DNA of 64,000 nucleotides from Polydactylus sextarius (lineage: Eukaryota > Chordata > Actinopteri > Polynemidae), in the NCBI GenBank assembly GCA_016801845.1, contig CM028925.1, forward strand, positions 7,390,501 through 7,454,500, written 5' to 3'. Below the pieces are notes generated by a model. The model ran no database searches. It was not told where the DNA came from and saw only the letters and a list, made by a program, of their open reading frames with translations. The first letter of the stretch is position 1. Each line of letters opens with the position of its first letter. The position numbers and the translations under genes were made by a program. Positions 11,901 through 23,616 of the stretch are shown here, one piece after another.

Positions 11901-13993
11901 TTAAACCCCCCAAAATTGCCCTAAAAAAAAAACAAAAAAAACACATGACGATTTGCCCCCCGGTCGCAGGGCTGAAATAGAACATCAAGTCATGATTCTG
12001 ACGGAGATGAGAAATTCACGTCGCTCAGAGAGATCACGAGCTGTAAACAGGCTGGCGAGGGTGCGATGGCGCCGTTCGCAGCGTGACGTTGTCGTTGTTA
12101 CTATGTCAGGTGATGACAGTCAGAACAGTGAAGTGACCTAAATCTAAAGACATGAGTGATGCCGCGGGGGTACTAATATTTCCAAATGCCAAACTAAACA
12201 CGGGTGACCTTTGACCTGTGACTCACTTCATCCATCATACAGACTTTTGAAGAAATGAAAGAAGAATCTAAACAAACAACAATAAGTTGACAGTCGGTCG
12301 AAAAATGAGGTTAAAATTCTAAAAGAAATTATTATTTTTATGTTTCTTCAGTGGAATAAATAAGAATCAAACCCATAGATAGAAAATATATCATCATTGG
12401 CCAAATTCTTATTTTTAAAAATCTGTATCGGACCTTAATGTCTCAGTCAGTACTTCTCTAATTTGTGCCGTCAATTCTTCTCTTACAACTCAGGATATTT
12501 CCCTTTTTGTGGAACTCGAAGGTTCATTCATGTTGGACGCTCTGGTTTTTCCACAACTATCAAGACAAGAAATGTCAGGAAGTAAAAACAAATTAATTTG
12601 ACTGTAATTTGACTATATCTGTCTCTACACGGAGCAAAACTTAAACGAATCAGTGTTTTCTAAAACATGTTCCTGCTGTTGAAACGTGACTTCGTCATTA
12701 TTCCGACAGTTCAAAGTGACAGTGATGGGGTAAAAAAACAAGAGGAATTGTTTAAATGAAGAGGGAAGCCCTAAGAACTTCCTGACGTTGAGCCAAATTA
12801 ATTTGCCAAGTCACACTCTGAGTTGATTAAAGTGACCTCTCTCAGCGACGCAGTGCTCACAACTTCATAATTATTCCGTGTGGAATTGATCGGCCGCTCT
12901 ATCACTAAAACAGAGGTTTCACCTCGACGTCGTGTTCAGAGACGCTCTGGTGGCAGATTTTTCCATCACTGCTTTTTATTGTTTATATTTATATCTTATT
13001 TTATAAAAAAAAAAAAAAAAAAGGACAAATAATGTGTGAGAGTTTAATGTTTCATAAAAACAGTTGATAATATTCCAGATGTTTTTCGTGGACATTTAAA
13101 CAGATCTGAGTTTTTTTTTTTTTTTAGTGTCACATCAAACTTGTTTATTCGAACCTGCAGTGTCAACAGACATCCACACGGGGGAGCTGTTCTATAATTA
13201 TTCACAGCAGCTGAGCATAAACACAGTATTGGTTTGGTAATTAGTTGTACCAACTCCTGGGGTTTGCTTTTTAACTTTAAATCTATAGCAGCCTGGCACA
13301 GAGACGCAGACCATCAGCTCCAGAGGAGCTCGGTCAGTCAAAAGGAAGTCGATGTGTATTTTTAGGAAAATGCTGCTGTTACATGAAGCCCTTGACTTAA
13401 CTTTATGTTAGATAACAGTCTTAAAAGGTCTCAACTTAAAATTTAACTTAAATACAAATGTAAAGAAAAGTTAAACTCGTCATTTTCTGTAAAAAAGCTA
13501 CAAATCTTGTCATATTAAGGCAGAGGAGAACAAATTTCACTTTAAATATTTAAATTTGTTGAAATATGTCTACTTTATTAGTCTCCATTACATTTAATCA
13601 CTTCAATCAAATATTCAAGCTCCTTCAATTAGAAGTTAAAAGTCCTTCAAAGTAAAAGTATAAAAGTATTAATAGGCAAAATAGTCAAAGTATCATGAAG
13701 TAGAAGTGCTTATTATGTAAAAAAAAAAGACCTGTTTAATAGTTATCGTCCACATTATGTTGCAGGTTTATTATTGTAAGAATTTTAATGTAGTTAATTG
13801 ACGTAGAAACGATCTGAACCGTTTCATCGAGCCGTTTAATTAGTAAGAAAGTTTAGAAGATGATCGTGTCATTTGTGTAGAGAACACGAATCAGTAAAAA
13901 AAAAATGCATTAATAATTTTTTTTTATTTATTTAAATGTTACTGTCCACCCTTGTAGATTATAATCAAACATATTGATCCTGGAGGAAAAATA

Positions 13994-14058
<65 letters not shown>

Positions 14059-14400
14059 TATACCCACACATATGTATATATGTACTTATACTTATGTACT
14101 TATACATGTGTGTAAGTATGTTGAGCTATATTATGTAATAGTTAATTTATTTATTTATTGGTAGTTATGTTTATTTGTTGTTTTATGCCATATTTATATT
14201 AAATTAGATTTTTTTTTTTTTTTTAAAAAAAAACGAAATAAAACATTTCTAGTCACAAACTTTATATATGTTTACTAACTTAGATGTTATAGTTTCAATT
14301 CGCTGCTAAACTGTGACAGTAACAGACACGTTAGTGTCAGTGATACAGTTTGACATATATATGTATAAATTAAAATAAACTGCGATAAGAGCATGTGTAA
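11901..14400. other. Gene-free stretch upstream of spry2
   Basis: AT-rich, without supported exons. The main feature is the (AT)n microsatellite near 14.0 kb. Any upstream regulatory elements of spry2 would fall here, but none can be identified by motif alone. Confidence 0.5.
13999..14062. repeat. (AT)n microsatellite
   Basis: About 64 bp of almost pure TA dinucleotide, interrupted by one 'tg' near 14040 and followed by a degenerate TATG-rich tail to about 14100. Confidence 0.95.
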
Positions 14401-14499
14401 GAGTTTGTATGAGGGCAGCAGTCAGCAGCTGACCACCTCCTCCTCCTCTTCCTGCAGCAGCAGCAGCAGCTCGGTATCATTGATCAGGCTGCTGGGTGT

Positions 14500-14700
14500 G
14501 AATGGCTGCTCTCTAACAGCCAATGGCTGAGCACCGGATGCGAGATATCCGCTGCAACAACAAGCGCTCTGTCCCCCCACCCCCTCCCTCCCTTCAGCTT
14601 GACGCCATTTACAGCCCAAATCCCGACCTCCTCTCCGGAAAGAGCAAAAAAAAAACACACACACACACACACTTATTCTACACGCACACACTCTGAAAGT
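14500..14700 (+). promoter_or_regulatory. spry2: Probable spry2 core promoter region
   Basis: The region just upstream of the inferred first exon is locally richer in CpG and GC than its flanks. It has a CCAAT box at 14520-14524 and a C-rich/polypyrimidine segment at 14573-14597. No TATA box is evident. The start site cannot be placed exactly; the purine-rich leader after about 14690 suggests transcription begins around 14.6-14.7 kb. This is inferred from position relative to the splice donor at 14864. Confidence 0.4.
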
Positions 14701-14863
14701 AGCTGCAGAAAAGAAAACGACTTGTGGATAAAACAAGAGAAAAAGAAAAAGCCACCGAATTCAAACTAAACTAAAGTCGGAGTTGGGAGTTTTTATCGCT
14801 CGGTTTCTCTTTGTTTTCTTGTCTCGTTGAAGGAAAAAAAAAAAAAAAAGAAAGTGGAGTCCG
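14660..14863 (+). other. spry2: spry2 non-coding 5' exon (inferred)
   Basis: Vertebrate Sprouty2 genes typically have a non-coding first exon and one coding exon. A strong donor, CCG|GTGAGT, lies at 14863|14864, and the acceptor tttttgtcacag|G precedes the coding exon at 17320. This gives an intron of 2,456 bp. A second good donor, ACG|GTGAGT at 15115|15116, could end an alternative leader exon. The 5' boundary is a guess. Confidence 0.45.
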
Positions 14864-16764
14864 GTGAGTTCAGTCTGCGGCGACTCGACTTCAACTTTTA
14901 ATGCCTCGTGCTCTTGCGCAAAAACACGGGATTTACGTCTTAGCGCTGCGTTGGTCTTTTTTTCTTTTTTTTTTTTTCTTTAATGAAAATGCGCTCTGCT
15001 TGGAAACAACTTTCTCAATGGATTTTACTCACTGATCTGTTGATGTAGGAAATAAAACTCCGCGTCCAAATTGGATTTATTTCACCGAAACGGGGGCTAA
15101 AGTGTCGGAAGCACGGTGAGTTGTTTTTATATATATGTATATATATTTTGTAGACTTTTGTAAACCACAACCTGCTGTGTTGGTGTCGTGTTCTTGTTAA
15201 AACAAAGCGAAAATTACACCGTAAAACTACTTTTTAACCCTCTGCTCTAACTTCCTTTATCTTCCTTGAGCCCATAAACCTAAAGTAACTGTTTTACTAC
15301 AAAGTGCAGCTTTAAGTTGTAAAGACAGGTGTTTTCACTGGGCTACGTCTATTATCTGATTTAATTACCTCTTTATTAGGAAGTAGTAGTGTCCAAGTTG
15401 GCTCATGTATATTGTTATTCACATAAATACTTAATAATAATATGATAATTATATGTATTTAGGCGCGTGTGTTTTTGCCACCGTCTTCTGATATTTGTGA
15501 TTGAAAACTGGAAAAATCAGAAACAATATGAGTCATAAGCTTTCTATTTATAACTGCAGAGTTTTTTTTGGCTACAGCTTTGTTATGCGTTTGGTGTTAA
15601 ATCATCATTTCCCGTCTTTCCTGTCTCTCTCTCTCTCTCTTTTTTTTTTTTTTTGAAGTAAAATTAATGTTAGTTTCCTACTACCAGCCCACTGACCCAG
15701 CCACTGTAGCCAACATGGCTGGCACACGGGCCCAGGAAGAAGCCTAGGGGTGCTACATTAACCCCCCCTCCTCCCCACACACACACACACCCCGTCACCG
15801 ACCCCCTCCTCGTCTCTAATAGCTGAAAATTTGAGTGTGTTCCCCTTTTGCCTGGAGCTCATAAATCCTAAAGAAGCCTCATGCATGCTCACGCAGACTC
15901 TCACTTTACATGAGCTCTTTCATGCTCCCAACTTCTCCTTCTTTTTTTTTCCACCCCTCCTCCTCCTCCTCCTTTCTTTTTACCCCCCCCCCCTTTTTTT
16001 TTTTATCTTGTCACTCATCTTCTTTTCAAGAGTGTCACAATGTAAATGTGTTAGAATAGGGAACGTTGCAGCGGAGGCCATTTGTCATGCAACAAACAAA
16101 AGCCCTTCCTGTATTGTCATTGAAAAGGGAGGGAGGGAGGGAAGGAGAGGGAGAGATGGGGGAGTTCGGGGGGGTCCTCGCTCCCTTTGCCTCCCCCTCC
16201 TCCTCGTCCTCAAAGAAGACATTTGAAAGCTAATTAGTGCAAGGAAGGCGAAAGGAGAATTAAGGCCACTACTGTCAGTTTCTTTTCTGTGGTTGTGATA
16301 TGTTGGTGAAAACAAGCTTGTGCATTTGAATTTGTTAGATAAAGCACAGAGTGTCAGTGCAGTTTGTTAATCCTCACGTCCTCCCAACACACAATAAATC
16401 TGTGATAAGAACTGATCTGGGAACTATAGAGCAGCTGTCTCGATTGTCAATCAAAGACAAGAAACAGTAAAACTGAGTATGACCAGAGTTCACCCTCACA
16501 TGCGCTTTAACTTTCCACGTCTGTTATCAGACTTCAGCTTCATTTGACCCCCGGTAAACTCAGACAAAACTAAACGTTGAACATCTGCGACAGTATCGAT
16601 CGTCCAAGTTGTGAATTAAACAGGTTTGGTTTTGCTTGTTGCTCTGCGTGTTCCCACAAGGCCTCGGTGACGTCTTAAAGTTGTCTGATCAGCACTCCAA
16701 AACCCAGGAATATTCAGTTTATTTGTATTTTAACAAAGAAACACATTGAATTTGTAGATTTGAG

Positions 16765-16812
16765 AAGCGGGAACCAGCAAAATCGTCAAAACGATTTTGC
16801 TGGTTCCCGCTT
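16765..16812. repeat. Perfect 22-bp inverted repeat (hairpin) in the spry2 intron
   Basis: Arms at 16765-16786 and 16791-16812 are exact reverse complements, with only a 4-base CAAA loop between them. The left arm begins AAGCGGGAACC and the right arm ends GGTTCCCGCTT. It lies about 550 bp upstream of the spry2 acceptor. The perfection suggests a recent template-switch event, a foldback insertion or selected RNA structure. Confidence 0.9.
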
Positions 16813-17367
16813 TGCCGGAGATAATGAGGCGAACTATTAGAACATGAGGAAAAATTGTCCATCACAGTTGAAATATACTTATTTAGGAGGTGAACTTGTT
16901 GATTTTTTTTGGGATTAGACGACAACAAATGCAGTATTTTAGGGGATTGTCATCGTTTAGTACTTTTTTAAAGTTTGGTACCTTATGTCATGGTAGCTGT
17001 GGGGAAACAGGAAGTTTTGTGCTTATATCTGACAGGGAAGTGGCTGAACTCTATCAGCGCCAAGCATCGATTCAGATGTGGAGCTCGCAACCAGTTTGAG
17101 CAACGAGCAAACAAGATTTGTTTACAGAGACACAGAAATTCGGTTGTAGCAGGAAGGAAGTTTACACAAACAGTCGGACTGTGTAACCAGCTCTGAGGCG
17201 CGCTTGTTCGATCTTATTTCCATAAAGGTGCTCGTACAGATATCAGTTATGATTTGCATGGTGTCATTTGCATGGTGTGTCACGAGGCTGCTAATATTAA
17301 CTGAATGTTTTTGTCACAGGACTTCAGATGTGTCCCATGCCAGTCAGAGTGGCTCTTCAGTCCCGAG

Positions 17368-18396
17368 ATGGATTCCAGAAGTCAGAACGACAGCGATGGG
17401 GGAGGAGGACAACACGGGTGGTCGCCAGGAACGCCGCGTGACGAAAGGAGACAGCAAACCCACGACAGTCCGCCACCGGATCATGGGCTGAACAACGGCG
17501 CTGCCGTGCTGTCTCTGGATCAGATCAGGATAACGGGGATCAGCAACGAGTACACAGAAGGACCGGTGGTGGGCCAGAGGTCGCCGGCGCCTCAGCAGAG
17601 GAAAAACGAAGCGTCGGTGACGTCACCGGCTTCGAGGACGAACGCGCAGCAGCAGGAGACGACGCGGGACGAGAGGCCCAACAACCTCCGCAACCTGCGT
17701 TCGTCGAGTCAAGACGGGAACATAAACGCTTCCAGAGACGCCGTGCTGCGCTCGTTCAGCGCCGATGACTCCCACAGCAGCGTCAGGACGAGCGTGGGCA
17801 GCGTCTCTTCGGGTTCGAGGCTCCTTGGCGGCGGCAGCTCATTGGGCAGCGATTCCATGATCGTGGTCAGAGCGCAGCCCAAACGCTCTGCGCCCAGTTC
17901 GGAAGAACTGAAGCCGCTGAGCGACGAGTCGAGGGCGGTGGCGACCGTGCCGGGGAGCGGCGGCGGGAGCTGCTGTAAGATGCCGGGGAAACACCGCAAC
18001 AAGTGCGAGATGTGCGGGCGGTGCCAGTGTCCGGAGTGCTGCCAACCTCGGGCGCTGCCGTCGTGCTGGACGTGCGGCCGCCGCTGCGTCTGCTCTGCTC
18101 AGAGCGCCGTGGAGTACGGGACGTGCGTCTGCTGCGTCAAGGGGCTGTTCTACCACTGCTCCAGCGACGACGAGGACACGTGCGCCGACAAGCCGTTCTC
18201 GTGCTCGCAGTCGCACTGCTGCGTCCGCTGGACCACCGTGTCGCTCCTGTCCGTCGTCTTCCCCTGCCTCCTGTGCTACCTCCCGGCTAAAGGGTGCGTC
18301 GTCGCATGCCAGAGCTGCTACGACCGAGTCACGAGACCCGGATGTCGCTGCAAGAACGCCAAACCGCTCTACCGTCACGTCAGCAAGCAGACGTAG
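17368..18396 (+). CDS. spry2: Sprouty homolog 2 (Spry2), RTK signalling antagonist
   Basis: The single coding exon encodes 342 residues. The start at 17368 is chosen because the preceding ORF codons begin upstream of the acceptor at 17319|17320, and because MDSRSQ aligns with the N terminus of the family. The N-terminal block LSLDQIR (48-54) and NEYTEGP (60-66) contain the conserved tyrosine (Tyr62, equivalent to human Tyr55) that docks c-Cbl and is phosphorylated after growth-factor stimulation. A serine-rich region spans about 129-163. The cysteine-rich Sprouty domain is at about 202-328, with YGTCVCCVKGLFYHC (250-264), CSQSHCC (279-285) and RPGCRCKN (323-330). LKPLSDES (181-188) and the Sprouty domain favour Spry2 over Spry1 or Spry4. 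The protein acts at the plasma membrane as a feedback inhibitor of FGF and other RTK-Ras-ERK signalling. Oddities: third positions are very GC-rich against AT-rich flanks, and the C-terminal proline motif for Grb2 in mammalian SPRY2 is absent. Confidence 0.93.
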   Translation: MDSRSQNDSDGGGGQHGWSPGTPRDERRQQTHDSPPPDHGLNNGAAVLSLDQIRITGISNEYTEGPVVGQRSPAPQQRKNEASVTSPASRTNAQQQETTRDERPNNLRNLRSSSQDGNINASRDAVLRSFSADDSHSSVRTSVGSVSSGSRLLGGGSSLGSDSMIVVRAQPKRSAPSSEELKPLSDESRAVATVPGSGGGSCCKMPGKHRNKCEMCGRCQCPECCQPRALPSCWTCGRRCVCSAQSAVEYGTCVCCVKGLFYHCSSDDEDTCADKPFSCSQSHCCVRWTTVSLLSVVFPCLLCYLPAKGCVVACQSCYDRVTRPGCRCKNAKPLYRHVSKQT

Positions 18397-18953
18397 ACGA
18401 GAAAACTCAAAACTGACTGAACTGATAGATCCTCGCCCCCTGTAGCTCTGTTAGTGGAAATGTTTTGACCCCTGAAGCTAATGATGCTGTTGTTTGAGTT
18501 GTTTTTTTTTGTTTTCCATCACTGTCGCCGTGCTGAGGCGCCTTCACTCACTCTTAGCATTATGAGTTTCACTTGAAAGATAAAACCAAAACAAATGCTC
18601 CACACGTTTAAAAGGTATGAAGACGCGACATTCGACTACTGTTTTTGTCCTGGGAAAAAAAAGTAATTCCTCCGTTTTTACCCACATTTGATTTTGTTGG
18701 CTCCAAATGAATAGATTTCTTGTTTTGTTTTAACATTTAATACAACTTATATGCTAAGAACAGACTCCTGTTACTAACTGTATGTAGTGTAGTAAATGCA
18801 AAAGGGTTTGTACATTAGAAAATGACTTTGACAGATGTTTTATTTTTGTACATATAATATACTTCAATACTTCAACTGTGAAAAGTTTTCTGCCTCAACA
18901 GAGGCACCTTGATAAATTCACCTTTATATGAATCAGTTAACGTCAGTCATACA

Positions 18954-18986
<33 letters not shown>

Positions 18987-19390
18987 GTTATTATTATTAT
19001 TATTATATTTTTGTTTTTACATTCACTGGAATGTATATCAATCATTTTTGTGTAATTTACAAAAACAAAAAAATATCTTATCCCTTCTACTTTGTAAATT
19101 GTACAGTGACCTGGGAAAAAAAAAAAAAATACAAACAAATATTTTCTAATTCCGACACATTGCTTAGTGTAAAGTTTAAACAAAATATATATATATATAT
19201 ATATATTTATTTGAAGGTTTATTATTTTATAATGAAAAAAAAAAGATATTTATTTTGAGGAGAAAAAAAAAAAAAGCATTGTTCAATGTGCCACCTCTGT
19301 CGGGGCCCGAGCTGTAGGAGAGAGTCACAGCTGGATGAATAGTTCACTATGAATTTTTAGAAGACAAATATATTAACGTTTGAAATTAAA
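18397..19390 (+). other. spry2: spry2 3' UTR (3' limit uncertain)
   Basis: AT-rich sequence follows the stop codon. The block around 18841-18890 ('ttttgtacatataatatact' and 'acttcaactgtgaaaag') looks like conserved Sprouty2 3' UTR sequence, an impression from recall. No AATAAA is visible nearby. An ATTAAA at 19385-19390 is a possible polyadenylation signal, and the transcript could end earlier or later. The UTR includes a (TTA)n microsatellite and several A/T homopolymers. Confidence 0.4.
18954..19007. repeat. (TTA)n microsatellite
   Basis: About 54 bp of ATT/TTA trinucleotides with one interruption (gtt), within the likely spry2 3' UTR. It creates spurious poly-Leu and poly-Ile frames. Confidence 0.95.
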
Positions 19391-21641
19391 CAACCTTGAA
19401 GTTTTGACGGATTCTTTTCTTTCCTGTCGTGTCTTTTGAATGAATGAATGAATGAATGTTTGCGGTGATGAGCAAAAAAACAAAAAACAAAAAAAAAAGT
19501 GTTTGAGTTTTTGTTAATTGAAGATGACGGTCATTCCTGTCGGGTTTGGTTTGTTTTTGTTTGTATGTGTTTACAGAGATCAAACGAGGACGAGTTGATG
19601 TTAACGTTCACACAGAAACAGGAACATCTGGCTACGTGAAGAGGAGCTTCTTCTCTTTTCTTTCTTTTTTTTTTTTTTCTTCTTATAAATCAAACGCTCC
19701 ACCTGCATTTTTTTTTCCAAAATATGCGTTCATGCAAGCCTACTATTACACCCTGGCTTGGCTTCAACTTCATTTCATACACGTTCCTCCTCAGGATTTT
19801 TTTTTTCTCTCTTATCAAAGGTTTGTTCAGGAATTCCTGGGTTTTGAATGTCCCTGCAGGCGAAACATAAGCCTGAAACATAAGCCTCTGACACTTGTTG
19901 ACAGCATACGGACGTGTTTGCGGCGCAGTATGCATTCAGAGCTGTGATTGACGTGCCAAGGCCCAACCTGCGCTCACTTGTTTGTTATTCATCCCCACAG
20001 CCTTTGACTGACGATGGGGGAGTGTGAGGGTGAGGGTGAGGTAGAAGAGACGGGGAGGTGAGGAGGAGTAATACAAGAAGAAGAAAGAAGGAAGGAAGGG
20101 GGTGAGTTGATTTTGCTTTACATAATGATCAACTCCCTTATTTCCTTTACAGTGGTGAAAAGGTGAGAGAGAAACAGAACAGGCAGAATCCCATTAGAGA
20201 GCGAAAAGACAGAGAGTTGACCTTGTGTTTAGTCTTTATCTTTCCAGTCCCGGGCCTCCTCCTCCGCCTCCTCCTCCTCCTCTTCTCCCTCCTGCGCTGT
20301 CTCATCTGTGAATGAAGGCAGAGGGCGGGTGAGGAAGAGGAGGAGGGGTTGTTAGGAAGAGAGACTGCAAAGGGTTAAAAGCATCACTTTGAATGACAAA
20401 GACCTAACAGTTTACCCCTGTATTCAGCCCGGCATGCATTCATCCTGTTTTCAATAGTCAGAGTGGGAGGGGGGGGGGTGTTTTGGCTCCACAACGTTCC
20501 TCTCAGCTACCTGCTCCTACTTGGTATTCCCATAGGGAGATGGTTGTCTTGTTGGTGGGGGAGTGGAAGTAAAAAAAAAAAACGTATCTGTTTGAGTTGT
20601 GTTGTTTAAAAGCAAAACTGGTCCAAATGAAGGCAAATGGTGCAGCTAAATGTAGAATATGAGGCTTCGTTTTGAGCTTTTAGGGGTCAGATCAGTTCCT
20701 AAGTTCTAAGTTTGTGTGTGTGTGTGTGTGTTTGGCAGCGTGCTGTAAGTGAGTATTAGTGCACGGAGGAAAAAAAAAAGGAAAAGCAAGAGTTGGTTCA
20801 TAAAAGGACAAAAACAAGAAACGCAAGAAAAGAGTGCAGAGAGATTGTTTATCCGCCGCCCGGCAGTTTTCAGTGATTTGGCAGCAGAGTAGTAAGAGGA
20901 GGGGGTGAGGAGGAGGGGATGTGAATTGGGGGAGAGAGAGGAAAAAAAAAAAAAAAGGCCCCGAGAACGGCTCTCTTTGTTGGTTTTAGCCGCCGTGGCC
21001 CCTGCGGTTCATGGCGGCCGCGGGGCAGAGCGGCCTATTCACCCTGCTCACCAAGGCAGAATGCGGCACAGGAAGACAGGAAGGAAGCGAGGCTATTCTT
21101 CATGGACGCATTGTCTGTCTGTCTGACGACCGGGGGCTTAGGCAATCAAACAGCTCTGCTCTGTGAGAGAGAGGGAGGGAGAGGAACGTGTGCACCGTCC
21201 TGAGAACAGTTCACAAATATCAAAATTATAGTGTGTTTTTTTTTTTTTTTTTTTTTTTTTTTTGCAAAGTTAAAAGTTAGAAAATGAAGATCAAGTTTAA
21301 TAGAAATCTTAAACTTCTTTATTCTGATATGAGAGCAGCACAAATGTGCAACGAAAAGTAAAAAATCCCAACTTTAGATCTGAGACATTACATATATATG
21401 TGTGTGTGTGTGTGTTTTGTGGTGTAACCATCTGGACTTCACTTCCTTGTGTCTTCGTCGCCTTCGCGTGAAGACAAAATTGATCGATGACCTCGATGAT
21501 GCGTTCACTGTCCCCGCAACACCTGTTTCACACTTGTTGCACTTTGTCTGAATTTGTTGCCTGTAAAGTCAGTTGAACAGTTGGCTGGAAAGAGAAAGAA
21601 AGAAAGAAAAAGAGAGAGGCTATGGTGGCTAACCCCCCCCC

Positions 21642-21643
<2 letters not shown>

Positions 21644-21684
<41 letters not shown>
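21644..21684. repeat. (AC)n microsatellite preceded by a C run
   Basis: About 41 bp of AC dinucleotide directly after a run of about 12 C at 21633-21644. Confidence 0.95.
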
Positions 21685-21686
<2 letters not shown>

Positions 21687-22249
21687 AGGTGTAACAGAAG
21701 AAAAAAAAAAGCCACCACGCCTTTCTCTTCTCTGGCAGTGAATGCGTTTTCTCAGAAGCTGAACTTTTCTCTCGTTTTCCGATGTGGGCGGCTGACTGAG
21801 GCACACTTCTGCCTTTAGAGCTCTAGTCTCTAGAGCGCATCCCTCACCCTTCCTCCCCCACCTCACCCCATTCTTCTTCTTCACCTCTTCACTCACTTTT
21901 ATTTATTTTCCATCGAAACAAACTTTAAGAAAAAAAAAAAAAGTCTCGAGTTTCTACCTAGACACCCCCTCGTCTCATTCTTTATTTGTTTTAAATTGGG
22001 GTTGCTTTTTTTTTTTTCCTCTTCACCTCTGCAGCTTTCACGGCTTTGCAAGGTGAATTACAGGGCACGCCTGCAAGTTAAACCAAAAAAAAAAAAAAAA
22101 ATCAGAATCTTATGCAACCACCCGGTTCCACCTCGGTGACAGCTGAACTACTGTTATGCCTTGAGGAGGACGATTACAGCAGTGAGGAAGACACCAGAGA
22201 GAGAATCTGTCATAAAAGTTTAGATGCTGTGAGGGAGATGAAGGCTGTG

Positions 22250-22452
22250 TGTGTGTGCGTGTGTGTGAGAGAAAAAGTGGATGTGCGTGCAAACGCTTAT
22301 ACGTGTGTGTGTGTGTGTATTCTCGCACACGTGTGTGTTTCTGTCAGCATTATCGAGTCTTTGGGCCCAGACAATAAAGCCCGACTGGAGGCCTAAGTCT
22401 AATAGCAGCACTTAACTTCAATCCACCACAGGAAGTTGGCTCATCTGCACGT

Positions 22453-22492
<40 letters not shown>

Positions 22493-22790
22493 TCGGTCCG
22501 TTGCTGACAGCCAGTGGATATTTGTTGGCGACACTGTGGCTGCAAGGCTCTTTACAGCTTAGCGGCCAATTGTTGTTCACCCAGATACACACACACACAC
22601 ACACTAAGAGCTTAGAGCCTCAGTTGTTATCCTGAAAGGCAATCCTGATCCCTCTGCTACACAGTGGGACAGACACACATAAAAAGAGGAATTAGTGCAG
22701 TCTGACAGCTCACTATACCACATCGTACTTAGTGTGTGGATATGTGTGATGGTGGCAATTGTGTGTGTGTGTGTGTGTGTGTGTGTAAAC
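22250..22790. repeat. Cluster of GT/CA microsatellites
   Basis: Several dinucleotide tracts lie within 550 bp: degenerate (GT)n at about 22245-22340, (CA)n at 22456-22490, (CA)n near 22586-22604 and (GT)n at 22758-22788. Both strand orientations are present, so alternating purine-pyrimidine DNA of both polarities sits close together. Confidence 0.9.
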
Positions 22791-23567
22791 AGCAACAGAC
22801 TTTGAATCATATAGTATGAGTTTACAATACCTTAACCTACACACACACACACGTTTGCAGTCGAAACACAGGAAAAAAGTAGGTCAGTTGCGTCAGCGTC
22901 TCAGAGACATGTGAAGAAAAACTTCAGAGAAGAGAAGACGTAAATTATTTATGACTTCCTCTTCAGTGTCATGAAATACTGAAATACAGTACAATACTGT
23001 TTGATCATATATATATAAACCATGTGATTGATTTGTGGCGGTAATGTTACGTAACTTTTAGCTGACATAATAATTAACGTGACATTATACATGTGAATTA
23101 TAGGGATAGATTTAGAGAACAAGGTGTTTATTAGTTAAAACGCTTCAACCAAAGTCCCCTCCCTGTTTCTAAACCCCAGGATTTTCAGGATTTAACCAAG
23201 TGCTGTCAGTCACCATGGTGATACCTGCTTCCATGTAAACAATGTTTGTATTGTTTTTGTTTTTTTTTAAACAGCTATCACTCATGCGCGACTCTTTATT
23301 TCCATCCTGATGACGTCGTTATTGTCTCAGTGTGTTTTATAAAAACTGACTTGATTCATAGAGACTTTGTCAACAAACAAAAGATGTGATGAACATGTTA
23401 AAGCTGCAATATTAATAATAATCACTGGCAAGTTAACACAACAACATAAAGTTCATATGGCTAACAAATATATTAGCATTTATTAGCATTAGCTTAGTAG
23501 ATTAATAGCTAATATACCAACATTTAAACACTGGTTTTAGTCACCATGGACTTAAAGTATAAAGTAT

Positions 23568-23568
23568 A

Positions 23569-23616
<48 letters not shown>
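23568..23616. repeat. Compound (AT)n(GT)n microsatellite
   Basis: (AT) dinucleotides at about 23568-23590 pass directly into (GT) dinucleotides to about 23616. Confidence 0.95.

Noticed and set aside
17839..18378. 179-codon frame antisense to spry2 and a 95-codon frame in another + phase
   Set aside because: Shadows of a GC-rich coding exon with few stop codons. The Sprouty reading frame explains the conservation.
18928..19258. Poly-Leu/poly-Ile frames after spry2
   Set aside because: Produced by the (TTA)n microsatellite and A/T homopolymers in the 3' UTR.
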